Positions 43,259-51,049 of a stretch of DNA of 64,000 nt are shown here, in pieces. The notes below the pieces were generated by a model. The model worked only from the letters and a program-made list of their open reading frames with translations, was not told the origin of the DNA and did no database searches. Both the position numbers and the translations under genes were made by a program. The DNA comes from Xanthomarina sp. F1114 (GTDB taxonomy: Bacteria; Bacteroidota; Bacteroidia; Flavobacteriales; Flavobacteriaceae). The DNA is taken from NCBI RefSeq assembly GCF_026410255.1, contig NZ_JAPMLL010000013.1, positions 1 to 64,000 on the forward strand, written 5' to 3'. How positions within the stretch are numbered: the stretch's first letter is position 1; each line of letters begins with the position of its first letter.

Positions 43259-43276
43259 ATGTAACTTATGTTACTA
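43259..43276. promoter_or_regulatory. Regulon operator 2 (before the rhodanese operon)
   Basis: ATGTAACTTATGTTACTA, centre 43267.5, with -7 box TAATTTTA at 43297-43304, exactly 29.5 bp on. Confidence 0.85.
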
Positions 43277-43329
43277 AATAAATGATTTATATAGCCTAAT
43301 TTTATACTTTCAAAAAACCAAAAATCATC

Positions 43330-43704
43330 ATGAATAAAATCCTAATATTTTTACTACTAATTACATCAACTTTTAATGTAAATGCACAAGAGAAGGATGG
43401 TATTGAGCTTCTTAGTTTAGCCGATTTTAAAACTCAAACAGAAAATAAAGATGTTCAACTAATAGATGTTAGAACCCCAGAAGAGTTTGAAGAAGGTCAT
43501 ATTGAAGATGCAATAAACATTGATTACTATTCTGAAGATTTTGCAGAGGAATTCAATAAGTTAGATAAAGACAAACCAGTTTATTTGTATTGTAGAAGTG
43601 GCTTTAGAAGTAATGAGTCTGCTTTAAAACTGTCAGAAATGGGTTTTAAGGACATATACGATTTAGAAGGTGGCATCTTAAATTATAATAAAAAACAAGA
43701 ATAA
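43330..43704 (+). CDS. Periplasmic rhodanese
   Basis: The 124-residue protein has a signal peptide (to NAQ) and one rhodanese domain: LIDVRTPEEFEEGHIEDAINI and active-site YCRSGFRSNES with Cys. It moves sulfane sulfur between donors and acceptors such as thiosulfate, persulfides and cyanide in the periplasm. First gene of an operon with an HMA-domain protein, a haem lipoprotein and thioredoxin, expressed from operator 2. Confidence 0.85.
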   Translation: MNKILIFLLLITSTFNVNAQEKDGIELLSLADFKTQTENKDVQLIDVRTPEEFEEGHIEDAINIDYYSEDFAEEFNKLDKDKPVYLYCRSGFRSNESALKLSEMGFKDIYDLEGGILNYNKKQE

Positions 43705-43756
43705 ATCGAGCCAATGGCTAAATCATTTTACCAAAATATAAAGTAGAAAAGAAAAA

Positions 43757-44020
43757 ATGAAAACATCAGTAATAGTTCAAAATTTAAAGTGTGGTGGCTG
43801 TGCAAATACCATTAGCAATAAGTTATCTGAAATTGAAAATATTTCAGATATACATGTCGATATTGAAGAAAGTAAAATTTCGTTTAAATATATAGACGAA
43901 GAAGATGCCTTTCTAGTTAAAGCTAAGCTTAAAAATATAGGTTACCCTTCAGTAGAAGAAGAGAACTCAATGATATCTAAAACAAAATCCTTTATTAGTT
44001 GCGCTACGGGTAAATTTTAA
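43757..44020 (+). CDS. HMA-domain protein, Cys-rich
   Basis: The 87-residue protein is a heavy-metal-associated domain with LKCGGCANTI (CxxC) and the betaalphabeta pattern. The C-terminal ISCATGKF adds one more Cys. Such domains bind copper-like ions or, in sulfur clusters, may carry persulfide. 52 bp after the rhodanese gene. Confidence 0.75.
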   Translation: MKTSVIVQNLKCGGCANTISNKLSEIENISDIHVDIEESKISFKYIDEEDAFLVKAKLKNIGYPSVEEENSMISKTKSFISCATGKF

Positions 44021-44112
44021 TAAGTCAAAAATAAATTTTACTATTCGTATTATATTTAAGTCAAAATATCAATTAAAGAACAAGTACATCGTTCTTATAA
44101 AATTCTAAATAG

Positions 44113-44712
44113 ATGAAAAAATTTATAATAGTTGCCGTATCGCTCGGATTGTTTTTAGTGGGTTGTAAACAGACCGAGAAAGACACTAAAGACACAGAAA
44201 GTTCTGTTGTAGAAATAGATTCTATTAACTACGAGGAACTAGGAATGGAATATGCTTTTGCAACCAAAGCTGTACTTGGTAAAAATCTTATGGGAACTAT
44301 TAAGGACAAAGGTGTTAATGCAGCTGTAGAGTTCTGTAATATTCAGGCGTATCCCTTAACAGATAGTATGTCTGTTGTCTATAATGCACAAATTAAACGT
44401 GTTTCAGATAAACCTAGAAACCCAGATAATCAAGCAAGTTCCAAGGAACTGGAGTATATAGCAAGTTTTAAAAATACCATTGCCAATAACGAAGAAGTAA
44501 AACCAATTTTGGAAAAAAACAAAGAGGATGTAAACTTTTACTATCCAATTACGACTAACACCATGTGCTTGCAATGTCATGGTTCGCCATATAAAGAGTT
44601 AGATGAAGAAGCATATAAAACCATAAAGGCACTTTATCCAAAAGATTTAGCCATAGGCTATAATGATAATGAAGTAAGAGGTATTTGGAGAGTCAATTTT
44701 AAAAAAGAATAA
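44113..44712 (+). CDS. DUF3365 haem lipoprotein
   Basis: The 199-residue protein has a lipoprotein signal (GLFLVGC, Cys18) and a DUF3365 (Tll0287-like) domain. CLQCH (Cys152, Cys155, His156) is a c-type haem site, to be filled by the CcsBA system encoded upstream in this window. It could be a redox sensor or electron carrier at the outer side of the membrane. Stop and the next ATG are 1 bp apart. Confidence 0.85.
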   Translation: MKKFIIVAVSLGLFLVGCKQTEKDTKDTESSVVEIDSINYEELGMEYAFATKAVLGKNLMGTIKDKGVNAAVEFCNIQAYPLTDSMSVVYNAQIKRVSDKPRNPDNQASSKELEYIASFKNTIANNEEVKPILEKNKEDVNFYYPITTNTMCLQCHGSPYKELDEEAYKTIKALYPKDLAIGYNDNEVRGIWRVNFKKE

Positions 44713-44713
44713 A

Positions 44714-45010
44714 ATGAGTCAATTTTCAGAACTAATAAATCAAGATAAACCAGTTTTAGTCGATTTTCATGCAGAGTGGTGTGGACCTTGTAAGATGATG
44801 TCTCCCATTTTAAAAGACGTTAAAGATAATTTGGGTGAGTCCGTTTCCATTATAAAAATTGATGTGGATAAAAACCAGGCTCTAGCAGCAAAGTATCAAG
44901 TTAGAGGTGTACCAACTTTAATACTGTTTAAACAAGGTAAACAGTTATGGAGACAATCTGGTGTGGTGCAAAAAGAAGATTTAATAAACTTAATAAATAA
45001 TAATAATTAA
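44714..45010 (+). CDS. trxA: Thioredoxin
   Basis: The 98-residue cytosolic thioredoxin has WCGPC (Cys23, Cys26), DFHAEW and the cis-Pro RGVPTL. As the last gene of the rhodanese operon it probably reduces protein disulfides and persulfides formed by the other enzymes. A two-hairpin element with a terminator follows. Confidence 0.93.
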   Translation: MSQFSELINQDKPVLVDFHAEWCGPCKMMSPILKDVKDNLGESVSIIKIDVDKNQALAAKYQVRGVPTLILFKQGKQLWRQSGVVQKEDLINLINNNN

Positions 45011-45048
45011 GTACAGGAAATAGAATTACTAAGGTAATTCTTAAAGTA

Positions 45049-45119
45049 AACTGACAAATCTTTGTCAGTGATTTTTGGTTGGTTTGAAAAGGCACTTTTA
45101 GAAATAAAAGTGCCTTTTT
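45049..45119 (+). ncRNA. Two-hairpin element, copy A (end of the rhodanese-trxA operon)
   Basis: Hairpin 1 is CTGACAAATCTTTGTCAG (45051-45068), a linker TGATTTTTGGTTGGTT follows, and hairpin 2 (45091-45114) has a perfect 10-bp stem GGCACTTTTA/TAAAAGTGCC with GAAA loop and a T run. Copy B at 52697-52766 has the same linker and base changes that keep pairing in both stems. I infer a structured 3' UTR or a small RNA ending in a terminator. Confidence 0.55.
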
Positions 45120-45150
45120 GTTACTAATTTAAAAACTATGTTATATTTAC

Positions 45151-45162
45151 TGACTAAAGTCA
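45151..45162. promoter_or_regulatory. TGAC-N4-GTCA palindrome before the 50-residue membrane protein
   Basis: TGACTAAAGTCA, centre 45156.5; -7 box TATTTTTA at 45186-45193 lies 29.5 bp on, as in the regulon promoters, but the half-site is FNR-like (TGA) instead of GTAAC. Confidence 0.5.
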
Positions 45163-45225
45163 TATTTAATATTACTTATATCAGATATTTTTACAATTAA
45201 TTATAAACCATAAAACTCCTCGATT

Positions 45226-45378
45226 ATGATTACTCAAAACTTTGCTTTATACAATTGGAATAATGGCGTTATTATGATTGCTATTTTCGCATTAGTATGT
45301 ATCACCTTAGTTGCAATTCTTATCAACTTTATGATGAGTGGTAAAAAGGAAGAAGGTACAGAAGAGGAAGAACAATAG
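45226..45378 (+). CDS. 50-residue one-helix membrane protein
   Basis: The frame begins MITQNFALYNWNNGVIMIAI, continues with a membrane helix to about residue 36 and ends in a charged tail SGKKEEGTEEEEQ. Its length and layout recall small subunits of respiratory complexes, but no family can be named with certainty. It has its own promoter (45186) with a Crp/Fnr-type palindrome upstream. Confidence 0.6.
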   Translation: MITQNFALYNWNNGVIMIAIFALVCITLVAILINFMMSGKKEEGTEEEEQ

Positions 45379-45439
45379 TTCTTCTATTGAGCATTGTTAG
45401 GTTTTGTTTCTTGTAAACTTTAACTACACGATTTAGTCT

Positions 45440-46438
45440 TTAATTTCCTTTTATACGCAACCAAAGATCGTTTAAGAGCTGTTTAGCATCTTCGCGATCT
45501 TTAACTGTTTCTGTAAAGGCAACTTCTCCTAGCTTATCGGTTTTTATTTCATATTGAAATGCGAAATTTTGGGCTTTAGGTTTTAAACTTAATAGACCAA
45601 ACCGTAGATCGTTGAATAATAAAGTATCGTCTTTTTTAGAAATGGCATACCAGCCTTTAGAAATATGAATCATTCGCTTTACTTTCTCATTATTGACTAG
45701 CTCTCCCAACAACTCATGATTTTTTGGATATGCCTCAAAATGAATGGGTTTTTTATCGAAAAACGAATAATATCCAATTAGGTAATAGTCTTTTGTATCT
45801 ACATTTGCCGACCATAATATGGTGTTTAATGGCGATGGTTTTGTTTCAAGCTGCGAATAATCTATACCTTGATTTTTTAGCGCTTTTTCAAATTGATTAT
45901 AAGCCAAACCTTTTAATCCGAAGGTTAATAACAGATAAGTACTACTAATTATAAGTCCCATATTATTATAAAACCTTCTTTTTGGAGCCTCGCGTTTTTG
46001 ACATGCAGCTAATATTAAAAAGGTTAGAAAAGGTAAGGTATAGAGCGGGTCTATAACAAATATCGTTTTAAAGGCAATGGGGTAATCTATTGGCCAGAAA
46101 AGTTGAGTTCCCCAAGTGGTGTGTGCATCTAAAATAGGATGTGTTATAAATGCCCAGAAAAACAACCAAGACCAACCCTTAACATTTTTGTAGGCTTCGT
46201 ATCTGGAAACCAGCCACCCAAAAATGGGTGCAAATAAAACAGAAAAGAAAATAGAATGTGTAAATCCTCTATGTATTTCAAGTGCAGTTACAGTGTCAGT
46301 AAAATAAGAAGAAAAAATATCTAAATCTGGTATAGTTCCTGCAATAGCGCCATAAAACATGGCTCTATTACCAACTTTCTTTCCAAGAACAGCTTCTCCA
46401 ACGGCAGCACCTAAAACAATTTGAGTTAACGAATCCAT
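45440..46438 (-). CDS. Membrane-bound metal-dependent hydrolase (DUF457/YdjM family)
   Basis: The 332-residue protein has MDSLTQIVLGAAVGEAVLGK, HRGFTHSIF and HPILDAHTTWGTQLFWP, the His/Asp metal-ligand pattern of the YdjM-type family, with about five membrane helices in the first 180 residues and a soluble C-terminal domain. The substrate is unknown. It points against the surrounding sulfur genes and seems unrelated to them. Confidence 0.85.
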   Translation of the reverse strand: MDSLTQIVLGAAVGEAVLGKKVGNRAMFYGAIAGTIPDLDIFSSYFTDTVTALEIHRGFTHSIFFSVLFAPIFGWLVSRYEAYKNVKGWSWLFFWAFITHPILDAHTTWGTQLFWPIDYPIAFKTIFVIDPLYTLPFLTFLILAACQKREAPKRRFYNNMGLIISSTYLLLTFGLKGLAYNQFEKALKNQGIDYSQLETKPSPLNTILWSANVDTKDYYLIGYYSFFDKKPIHFEAYPKNHELLGELVNNEKVKRMIHISKGWYAISKKDDTLLFNDLRFGLLSLKPKAQNFAFQYEIKTDKLGEVAFTETVKDREDAKQLLNDLWLRIKGN

Positions 46439-46597
46439 TTAAAATAAAAAATATGCTTTCTAGTTTGGTGCAAACTAAGGTATTTATTAAGAACTTTAAA
46501 AGCGAATACGTATAATTATCCTTCGGTTTTAATTTTTATTCTGAATGTGTTTTTAGTAAACTGATAGTCCCTGATATTATAGTTATTTAATCAGCTT

Positions 46598-46615
46598 GTG
46601 TAACCTAGGTTGCTG
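46598..46615. promoter_or_regulatory. Regulon operator 3 (before the peroxiredoxin gene)
   Basis: GTGTAACCTAGGTTGCTG, centre 46606.5, one mismatch in the right arm; -7 box TAGTTTTA at 46636-46643 is 29.5 bp on. Confidence 0.8.
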
Positions 46616-46677
46616 TACAACTTGTAGGTATGGCTTAGTTTTATAGATAATTATAAATCAAATAAAACGAATAAAAA

Positions 46678-47406
46678 ATGGAAGCAACACAATTGGAAGA
46701 AACTCAGATTCAAGAAAGTTTTTCAATGCCTAAAATTGGGGATAAAGCACCGGAATTTACAGCTATAACAACACAAGGAGAGATTAATTTCCCATCGGAT
46801 TATAAAGGAGAATGGTCTATTTTATTTAGTCATCCAGCAGATTTTACACCTGTTTGCACTTCGGAATTTATGACTTTTGCTCATTTAGAAGAAAAATTTA
46901 AAAAAGCAAATTGCAACTTAATAGGGTTGTCTATTGATGGTTTGTATAGTCATATTGCATGGTTAAGAACTATTAAAGAGAAAATTAAGTTTAACGGTAT
47001 GGAAAACATAGAAGTTAAATTCCCTTTAATTGAAGACATTTCTATGAATGTGGCCAAAAAATACGGAATGATTCAGCCAGGCGAAAGTAAAACACAAGCC
47101 GTTAGAGCCGTCTTTTTTGTTGATCCCGAGGGTATCGTGCGAGCACTTATTTATTATCCTTTAAGTTTAGGGCGTAATTTTGACGAGCTATATAGAGCAT
47201 TAATTGCTATGCAAACTTCAGATAAATTTAATGTAGCTACTCCAGCAGATTGGAACCCGGGAGACGATGTTATTGTTTCTCCAGCAGGTTCTTGTGGTGT
47301 GGCTTCAGAACGGATGACTGCTGAAGAGTTGGAATGTGAAGATTGGTTTTTCTGCACGAAAAAACTTGATAAAGATTTAGTGCTAAATGACATACTAAAA
47401 AAATAA
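46678..47406 (+). CDS. Peroxiredoxin (Prx6-like)
   Basis: The 242-residue protein has the peroxidatic Cys60 in PADFTPVCTSEF, the long C-terminal domain of the Prx6/AhpC2 group, and two or three Cys late in the chain (SCGVASERM, LECEDWFFCTKK). It reduces peroxides and could also reduce persulfide-type compounds. It is the only clear gene of a transcript started at operator 3. Confidence 0.9.
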   Translation: MEATQLEETQIQESFSMPKIGDKAPEFTAITTQGEINFPSDYKGEWSILFSHPADFTPVCTSEFMTFAHLEEKFKKANCNLIGLSIDGLYSHIAWLRTIKEKIKFNGMENIEVKFPLIEDISMNVAKKYGMIQPGESKTQAVRAVFFVDPEGIVRALIYYPLSLGRNFDELYRALIAMQTSDKFNVATPADWNPGDDVIVSPAGSCGVASERMTAEELECEDWFFCTKKLDKDLVLNDILKK

Positions 47407-47413
47407 CCTCTAG

Positions 47414-47465
47414 AAGCACATAGAAAGGAGCTCTTTTATTGAAATTCTTTTTTATGTGCTTTTGT
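47414..47465 (+). terminator. Terminator-like inverted repeat after the peroxiredoxin gene
   Basis: AAGCACATA pairs with TATGTGCTT over a long loop, followed by TTGTT. Weak. Confidence 0.35.
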
Positions 47466-47516
47466 TATACATGGGAGTTTTAATATCTTGAAAAACAAAT
47501 CACTAAAAAATCAGTC

Positions 47517-48104
47517 ATGCTTTTAGACGAAACCTTTTGGGAAAATAAATACAAAACAAATAGTACTGGGTGGGATTTAGGCCAGGTCTCCCCACCATTA
47601 AAAGCCTATATCGATCAATTAACAAATAAGGACTTAAAAATATTGGTTCCGGGAGGAGGAAACTCTTATGAAGCCGCTTATCTTTTTAACAATGGATTTA
47701 AGAATGCTTTTGTTGTCGACCTCTCGCAAGTGCCTTTGCAAAATTTACAAAAGAGAGTTCCAGATTTTCCTTCGGAACAATTAATTCACGGAAATTTTTT
47801 CGATTTAGAGATGACCTTCGATTTAATTCTAGAGCAAACATTCTTTTGTGCTATAAACCCAGAATTGAGACCAAAATATGTTTTAAAAATGACAAACTTA
47901 CTTCATGAAAATGCTAAGTTGGCAGGTTTACTTTTCGATGCTAAATTAAACGATGATCGCCCACCTTTTGGAGGTTCTAAAGAAGAGTATCTCAGTTATT
48001 TTAAACCACATTTTAAAATCCGTACTATGTCTAATTCTTATAACTCTATTGACAGTAGAAAAGGACAAGAACTTTTTTTTATAGCCCAGAAAGAAAGCAG
48101 TTGA
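47517..48104 (+). CDS. TPMT-type SAM-dependent methyltransferase
   Basis: The 195-residue enzyme has the thiopurine methyltransferase pattern: FWENKYKTNSTGWDLGQVSPPL, ILVPGGGNSYEAAYLFNNGF (SAM site) and EQTFFCAINPELR. Relatives methylate small thiols, selenium or tellurium compounds or sulfide. In this neighbourhood, methylation of hydrogen sulfide or thiols is a fair guess. Confidence 0.82.
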   Translation: MLLDETFWENKYKTNSTGWDLGQVSPPLKAYIDQLTNKDLKILVPGGGNSYEAAYLFNNGFKNAFVVDLSQVPLQNLQKRVPDFPSEQLIHGNFFDLEMTFDLILEQTFFCAINPELRPKYVLKMTNLLHENAKLAGLLFDAKLNDDRPPFGGSKEEYLSYFKPHFKIRTMSNSYNSIDSRKGQELFFIAQKESS

Positions 48105-48166
48105 AATTATTTGTAATCAGCAGTTTGTATAGCGTATTTAATTACATAATTTAGAAATTAGATGGC

Positions 48167-48184
48167 ATGTAATAATTGTTACAA
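48167..48184. promoter_or_regulatory. Regulon operator 4 (before cydAB)
   Basis: ATGTAATAATTGTTACAA, centre 48175.5, one mismatch in the left arm; -7 box TACTTTTG at 48205-48212 is 29.5 bp on. Confidence 0.8.
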
Positions 48185-48230
48185 ATTAAAATATTAATAT
48201 CTTTTACTTTTGAAAAACTAAAAATTAGAG

Positions 48231-49565
48231 ATGGAAGACATGCTATTTTATGATAGAATGCAATTTGCATTTACTATCACATTCCACTATTTATTTCCAC
48301 AGCTTACTATGGGACTTTCTTTAATGATTGTCTATTTTAAATGGAAATTCCTTAGAACTAAAATTGATACATACAACGATGCTGCCAAATTCTGGATGAA
48401 AATCTTTGCCTTAAATTTTGCTATGGGAGTTGTAACCGGAATACCCATGGAATTTCAGTTTGGAACCAATTGGGCCAAATTTTCAGAATTAACAGGGGGA
48501 ATTATCGGTCAAACCTTAGCCATGGAAGGGATGTTTTCCTTTTTTCTGGAATCCTCTTTTTTAGGACTCTTTTTGTTTGGAGAGAAACTCCTGGGTCAAA
48601 AACTACATTTCCTAACCGGGTTTTTAGTTTTTTTAGGTTCCTGGGCAAGTGGTTATTTAATTATAGCCACCCATTCCTGGATGCAATATCCGGTAGGTTA
48701 CGAAATTCTAGAAAACGGAAGATATGTTCTTACTAATTTTAGCGCCTTATTTTCTAACCCATGGTTGATGCCTGCGTTCTTGCACAATCAAATGGGATCT
48801 GTGGTTACATCATCATTTGTGGTTGCGGGTATAGGTGCTTTTTATCTGTTGAATGATAAACATAGTAATTTTGGTAAACTCTTTGTAAAAACAGGTGTTA
48901 TTTTTGGTTTAATCTCAAGTGTGTTATTAGCTTTTCCTACAGGAGATTGGATGGCTAAAAATGTAGCAGAACATCAGCCTGTAACCTTTGCGGCTATGGA
49001 AGGGATTTTTGAAACAGAAGAGGGCGGAGCAGAAATTATTCTTATTGGTCAGCCGGATATGGAAAACAAAAAGCTAGATAATAAAATAGCTGTTCCAAAC
49101 GTGCTTAGTTTTTTAACTTATCAACGTTGGGATGCGCAAGTTAAAGGTTTAAACGAGTTTGATGAAAGTGTGCATCCAACTAATGTTCCTGGCTTGTATT
49201 ATGCATATCATATTATGGTTGGTTTAGGAACTATATTTATAGGACTTATGCTTCTTGCGAGCATTCAGTTATACCGTAAAAAGCTCTATACTACAAAATG
49301 GATTTTATGGATCTTACTTTTTATGTTGCCTTTTCCATATATAGCAAATACAACCGGTTGGTACACGGCCGAGTTAGGCAGACAGCCATGGTTGGTATAT
49401 GATCTCTTACGAACGGCAGATGGTATCTCGCCAACCGTTTCTTCAGGAAACACCTTGTTTACATTACTTGGTTTTATAGGCTTATATCTGTTGTTGGGAT
49501 TATTGTTTTTAATGCTAGCTGGAAAAATAATTAATAAAGGACCTGAAACTTCAAAACTCAACTAA
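48231..49565 (+). CDS. cydA: Cytochrome bd ubiquinol oxidase subunit I
   Basis: The 444-residue membrane protein has HYLFPQLTMGL with the haem His near the start, the long block GWYTAELGRQPWLVYDLL, and IPMEFQFGTNWAKF. It is shorter than the E. coli subunit (522), so it is the type with a short Q loop. The oxidase reduces oxygen and resists sulfide, which inhibits haem-copper oxidases. This fits its place under operator 4 in a sulfide-related cluster. Confidence 0.95.
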   Translation: MEDMLFYDRMQFAFTITFHYLFPQLTMGLSLMIVYFKWKFLRTKIDTYNDAAKFWMKIFALNFAMGVVTGIPMEFQFGTNWAKFSELTGGIIGQTLAMEGMFSFFLESSFLGLFLFGEKLLGQKLHFLTGFLVFLGSWASGYLIIATHSWMQYPVGYEILENGRYVLTNFSALFSNPWLMPAFLHNQMGSVVTSSFVVAGIGAFYLLNDKHSNFGKLFVKTGVIFGLISSVLLAFPTGDWMAKNVAEHQPVTFAAMEGIFETEEGGAEIILIGQPDMENKKLDNKIAVPNVLSFLTYQRWDAQVKGLNEFDESVHPTNVPGLYYAYHIMVGLGTIFIGLMLLASIQLYRKKLYTTKWILWILLFMLPFPYIANTTGWYTAELGRQPWLVYDLLRTADGISPTVSSGNTLFTLLGFIGLYLLLGLLFLMLAGKIINKGPETSKLN

Positions 49566-49567
49566 TT

Positions 49568-50644
49568 ATGGAATTATTCTGGTATATTGTTTTAATGACT
49601 ATGTTGACCATTTATGTTATTCTAGATGGTTACGATTTTGGAGCAGGTATTATTCATCTCTTTTTTGCAAAAACAGAAAAAGATAAAAAAGCCATTACAA
49701 ATGCTATTGGTCCTTTCTGGGATGCCAATGAAGTTTGGTTAATTGCGGTAGGCGGTGTCCTTTTTTTCGCATTTCCAACCTTATATGCATCATCCTTTAG
49801 TGGGTTTTATTTGCCTTTAATGTTAATTTTATGGTTGCTTATTTTTAGAGCTATTGGTTTAGAATTGCGCGGACAAATTAAAAATAAGATGTGGGAAGCT
49901 ATCTGGGACAAAGCCTTTGGAATTGCTAGTCTGTTATTGGCCTTGTTTTTTGGTGTTGCTTTAGGAAATGTTGTTAGAGGTGTTAATTTAGGTATGGTAA
50001 CCGATGGCGTTTCTGCCCACGAAGCACATTATTTCTTTCTACCCCTATGGAACCCAAGCTTTAGTCCGACAGCTGAACATTTAGGAGTTATTGATTGGTT
50101 TACTTTATTGCTGGGCGTTGTTGGAGTAGTGGCTTTAGCTATTCATGGTGCCAATTGGATTATTTTTAAAACCCATTCAGATTTAAACCAAAAACTTAAA
50201 AAAGTAGTTTTCAACTTGAATATTATTTTAGTTGTACTTGTAATTATATCTCTATTGGTTTGGCATGTTATTGAACCAAAACCATTTCATAACTTCATGG
50301 AAAACCCATGGATGTGGATTTTTCCAATAATTGCATTTACAGGATTATTTGGTTTGTTTAAGGTAAAAACATTCAAAAAGGATGGTTTAGGATTCTTATT
50401 TTCATCTTTATTCCTTTTTGGAGGATTAACATCTACGGTCGCATCTATATTTCCGAAAGTATTACCATCTACAAATTCCGTAAATCCATCGTTAACCTTG
50501 TATAATGTTGCTGCTCATGAATATGGATTAACTGTAGGTGTGTATTGGTTTGTAATTGCTGCAATTCTAGTTGGAGTTTATATGTTTGTTCAATATCGTG
50601 TGTTTAGAGGAAAAATGGACGATGTAGGTTATGGAGATCATTAA
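49568..50644 (+). CDS. cydB: Cytochrome bd ubiquinol oxidase subunit II
   Basis: The 358-residue protein with eight to nine helices begins with FWYIVLMTMLTIYVILDGYDFGAGIIHL, the CydB signature, and has ANEVWLIAVGG. It lies 2 bp after cydA and is translated with it. It completes the bd oxidase heterodimer. Confidence 0.95.
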   Translation: MELFWYIVLMTMLTIYVILDGYDFGAGIIHLFFAKTEKDKKAITNAIGPFWDANEVWLIAVGGVLFFAFPTLYASSFSGFYLPLMLILWLLIFRAIGLELRGQIKNKMWEAIWDKAFGIASLLLALFFGVALGNVVRGVNLGMVTDGVSAHEAHYFFLPLWNPSFSPTAEHLGVIDWFTLLLGVVGVVALAIHGANWIIFKTHSDLNQKLKKVVFNLNIILVVLVIISLLVWHVIEPKPFHNFMENPWMWIFPIIAFTGLFGLFKVKTFKKDGLGFLFSSLFLFGGLTSTVASIFPKVLPSTNSVNPSLTLYNVAAHEYGLTVGVYWFVIAAILVGVYMFVQYRVFRGKMDDVGYGDH

Positions 50645-50665
50645 TAGGGCTGAAACATTTTTGTT

Positions 50666-50968
50666 ATGACAGATACATTAATCGCCATTATAAGTATTTT
50701 TTCAGGTATTCTTGGCGCAAACCTTTTTGCTTTAGTATATAAAAAGTATTCTGTTGGTTTTACAGGAAATACCATTACAGGGATTTTTGGGAGTATTTTT
50801 TTAATTAAATCTTTTGGAAGACTTGGTTTTGGACCAAAAGCCATTATGCAATCTGGCCAAGTAAATTCGTTATTATTTACAGTTAATTTTATGGTGTCAT
50901 TTCTTGGAGGCGTTTTAGGTCTTTGTTTTATAAAATGGCTAATTAATAAGATGAACGCAAAAAATTAG
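50666..50968 (+). CDS. Small membrane protein after cydB
   Basis: The 100-residue protein has two to three membrane helices (about 5-25, 34-48, 70-92) with GNTITGIFGSIFLIKSFGRL between them. No family is recognised. It lies 21 bp after cydB and probably belongs to the same transcript. Confidence 0.6.
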   Translation: MTDTLIAIISIFSGILGANLFALVYKKYSVGFTGNTITGIFGSIFLIKSFGRLGFGPKAIMQSGQVNSLLFTVNFMVSFLGGVLGLCFIKWLINKMNAKN

Positions 50969-50988
50969 TCTTCTTCTATTTTATACTT

Positions 50989-51006
50989 ATGTAACATAAG
51001 TTACTG
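50989..51006. promoter_or_regulatory. Regulon operator 5 (before the sulfide:quinone oxidoreductase gene)
   Basis: ATGTAACATAAGTTACTG, centre 50997.5; -7 box TATCTTTA at 51027-51034 is 29.5 bp on. Confidence 0.85.
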
Positions 51007-51049
51007 TACAGCAGTTAAAAGGAGCCTATCTTTAATAAAAATAAAAGTC

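Noticed and set aside
44030-44112. Regulon operator before the haem lipoprotein gene
   Set aside because: There is a TATATTTA box (44051-44058), but no GTAAC palindrome at the required place; GAAC...GTTC at about 44079-44095 is a different sequence. The gene is probably read from operator 2.
45051-45068. CTGACAAATCTTTGTCAG as another Crp/Fnr operator
   Set aside because: The arms are separated differently from the GTAAC sites, no -7 box is found 29.5 bp downstream on the plus strand, and it is tied to a conserved linker and terminator, so an RNA element is more likely.
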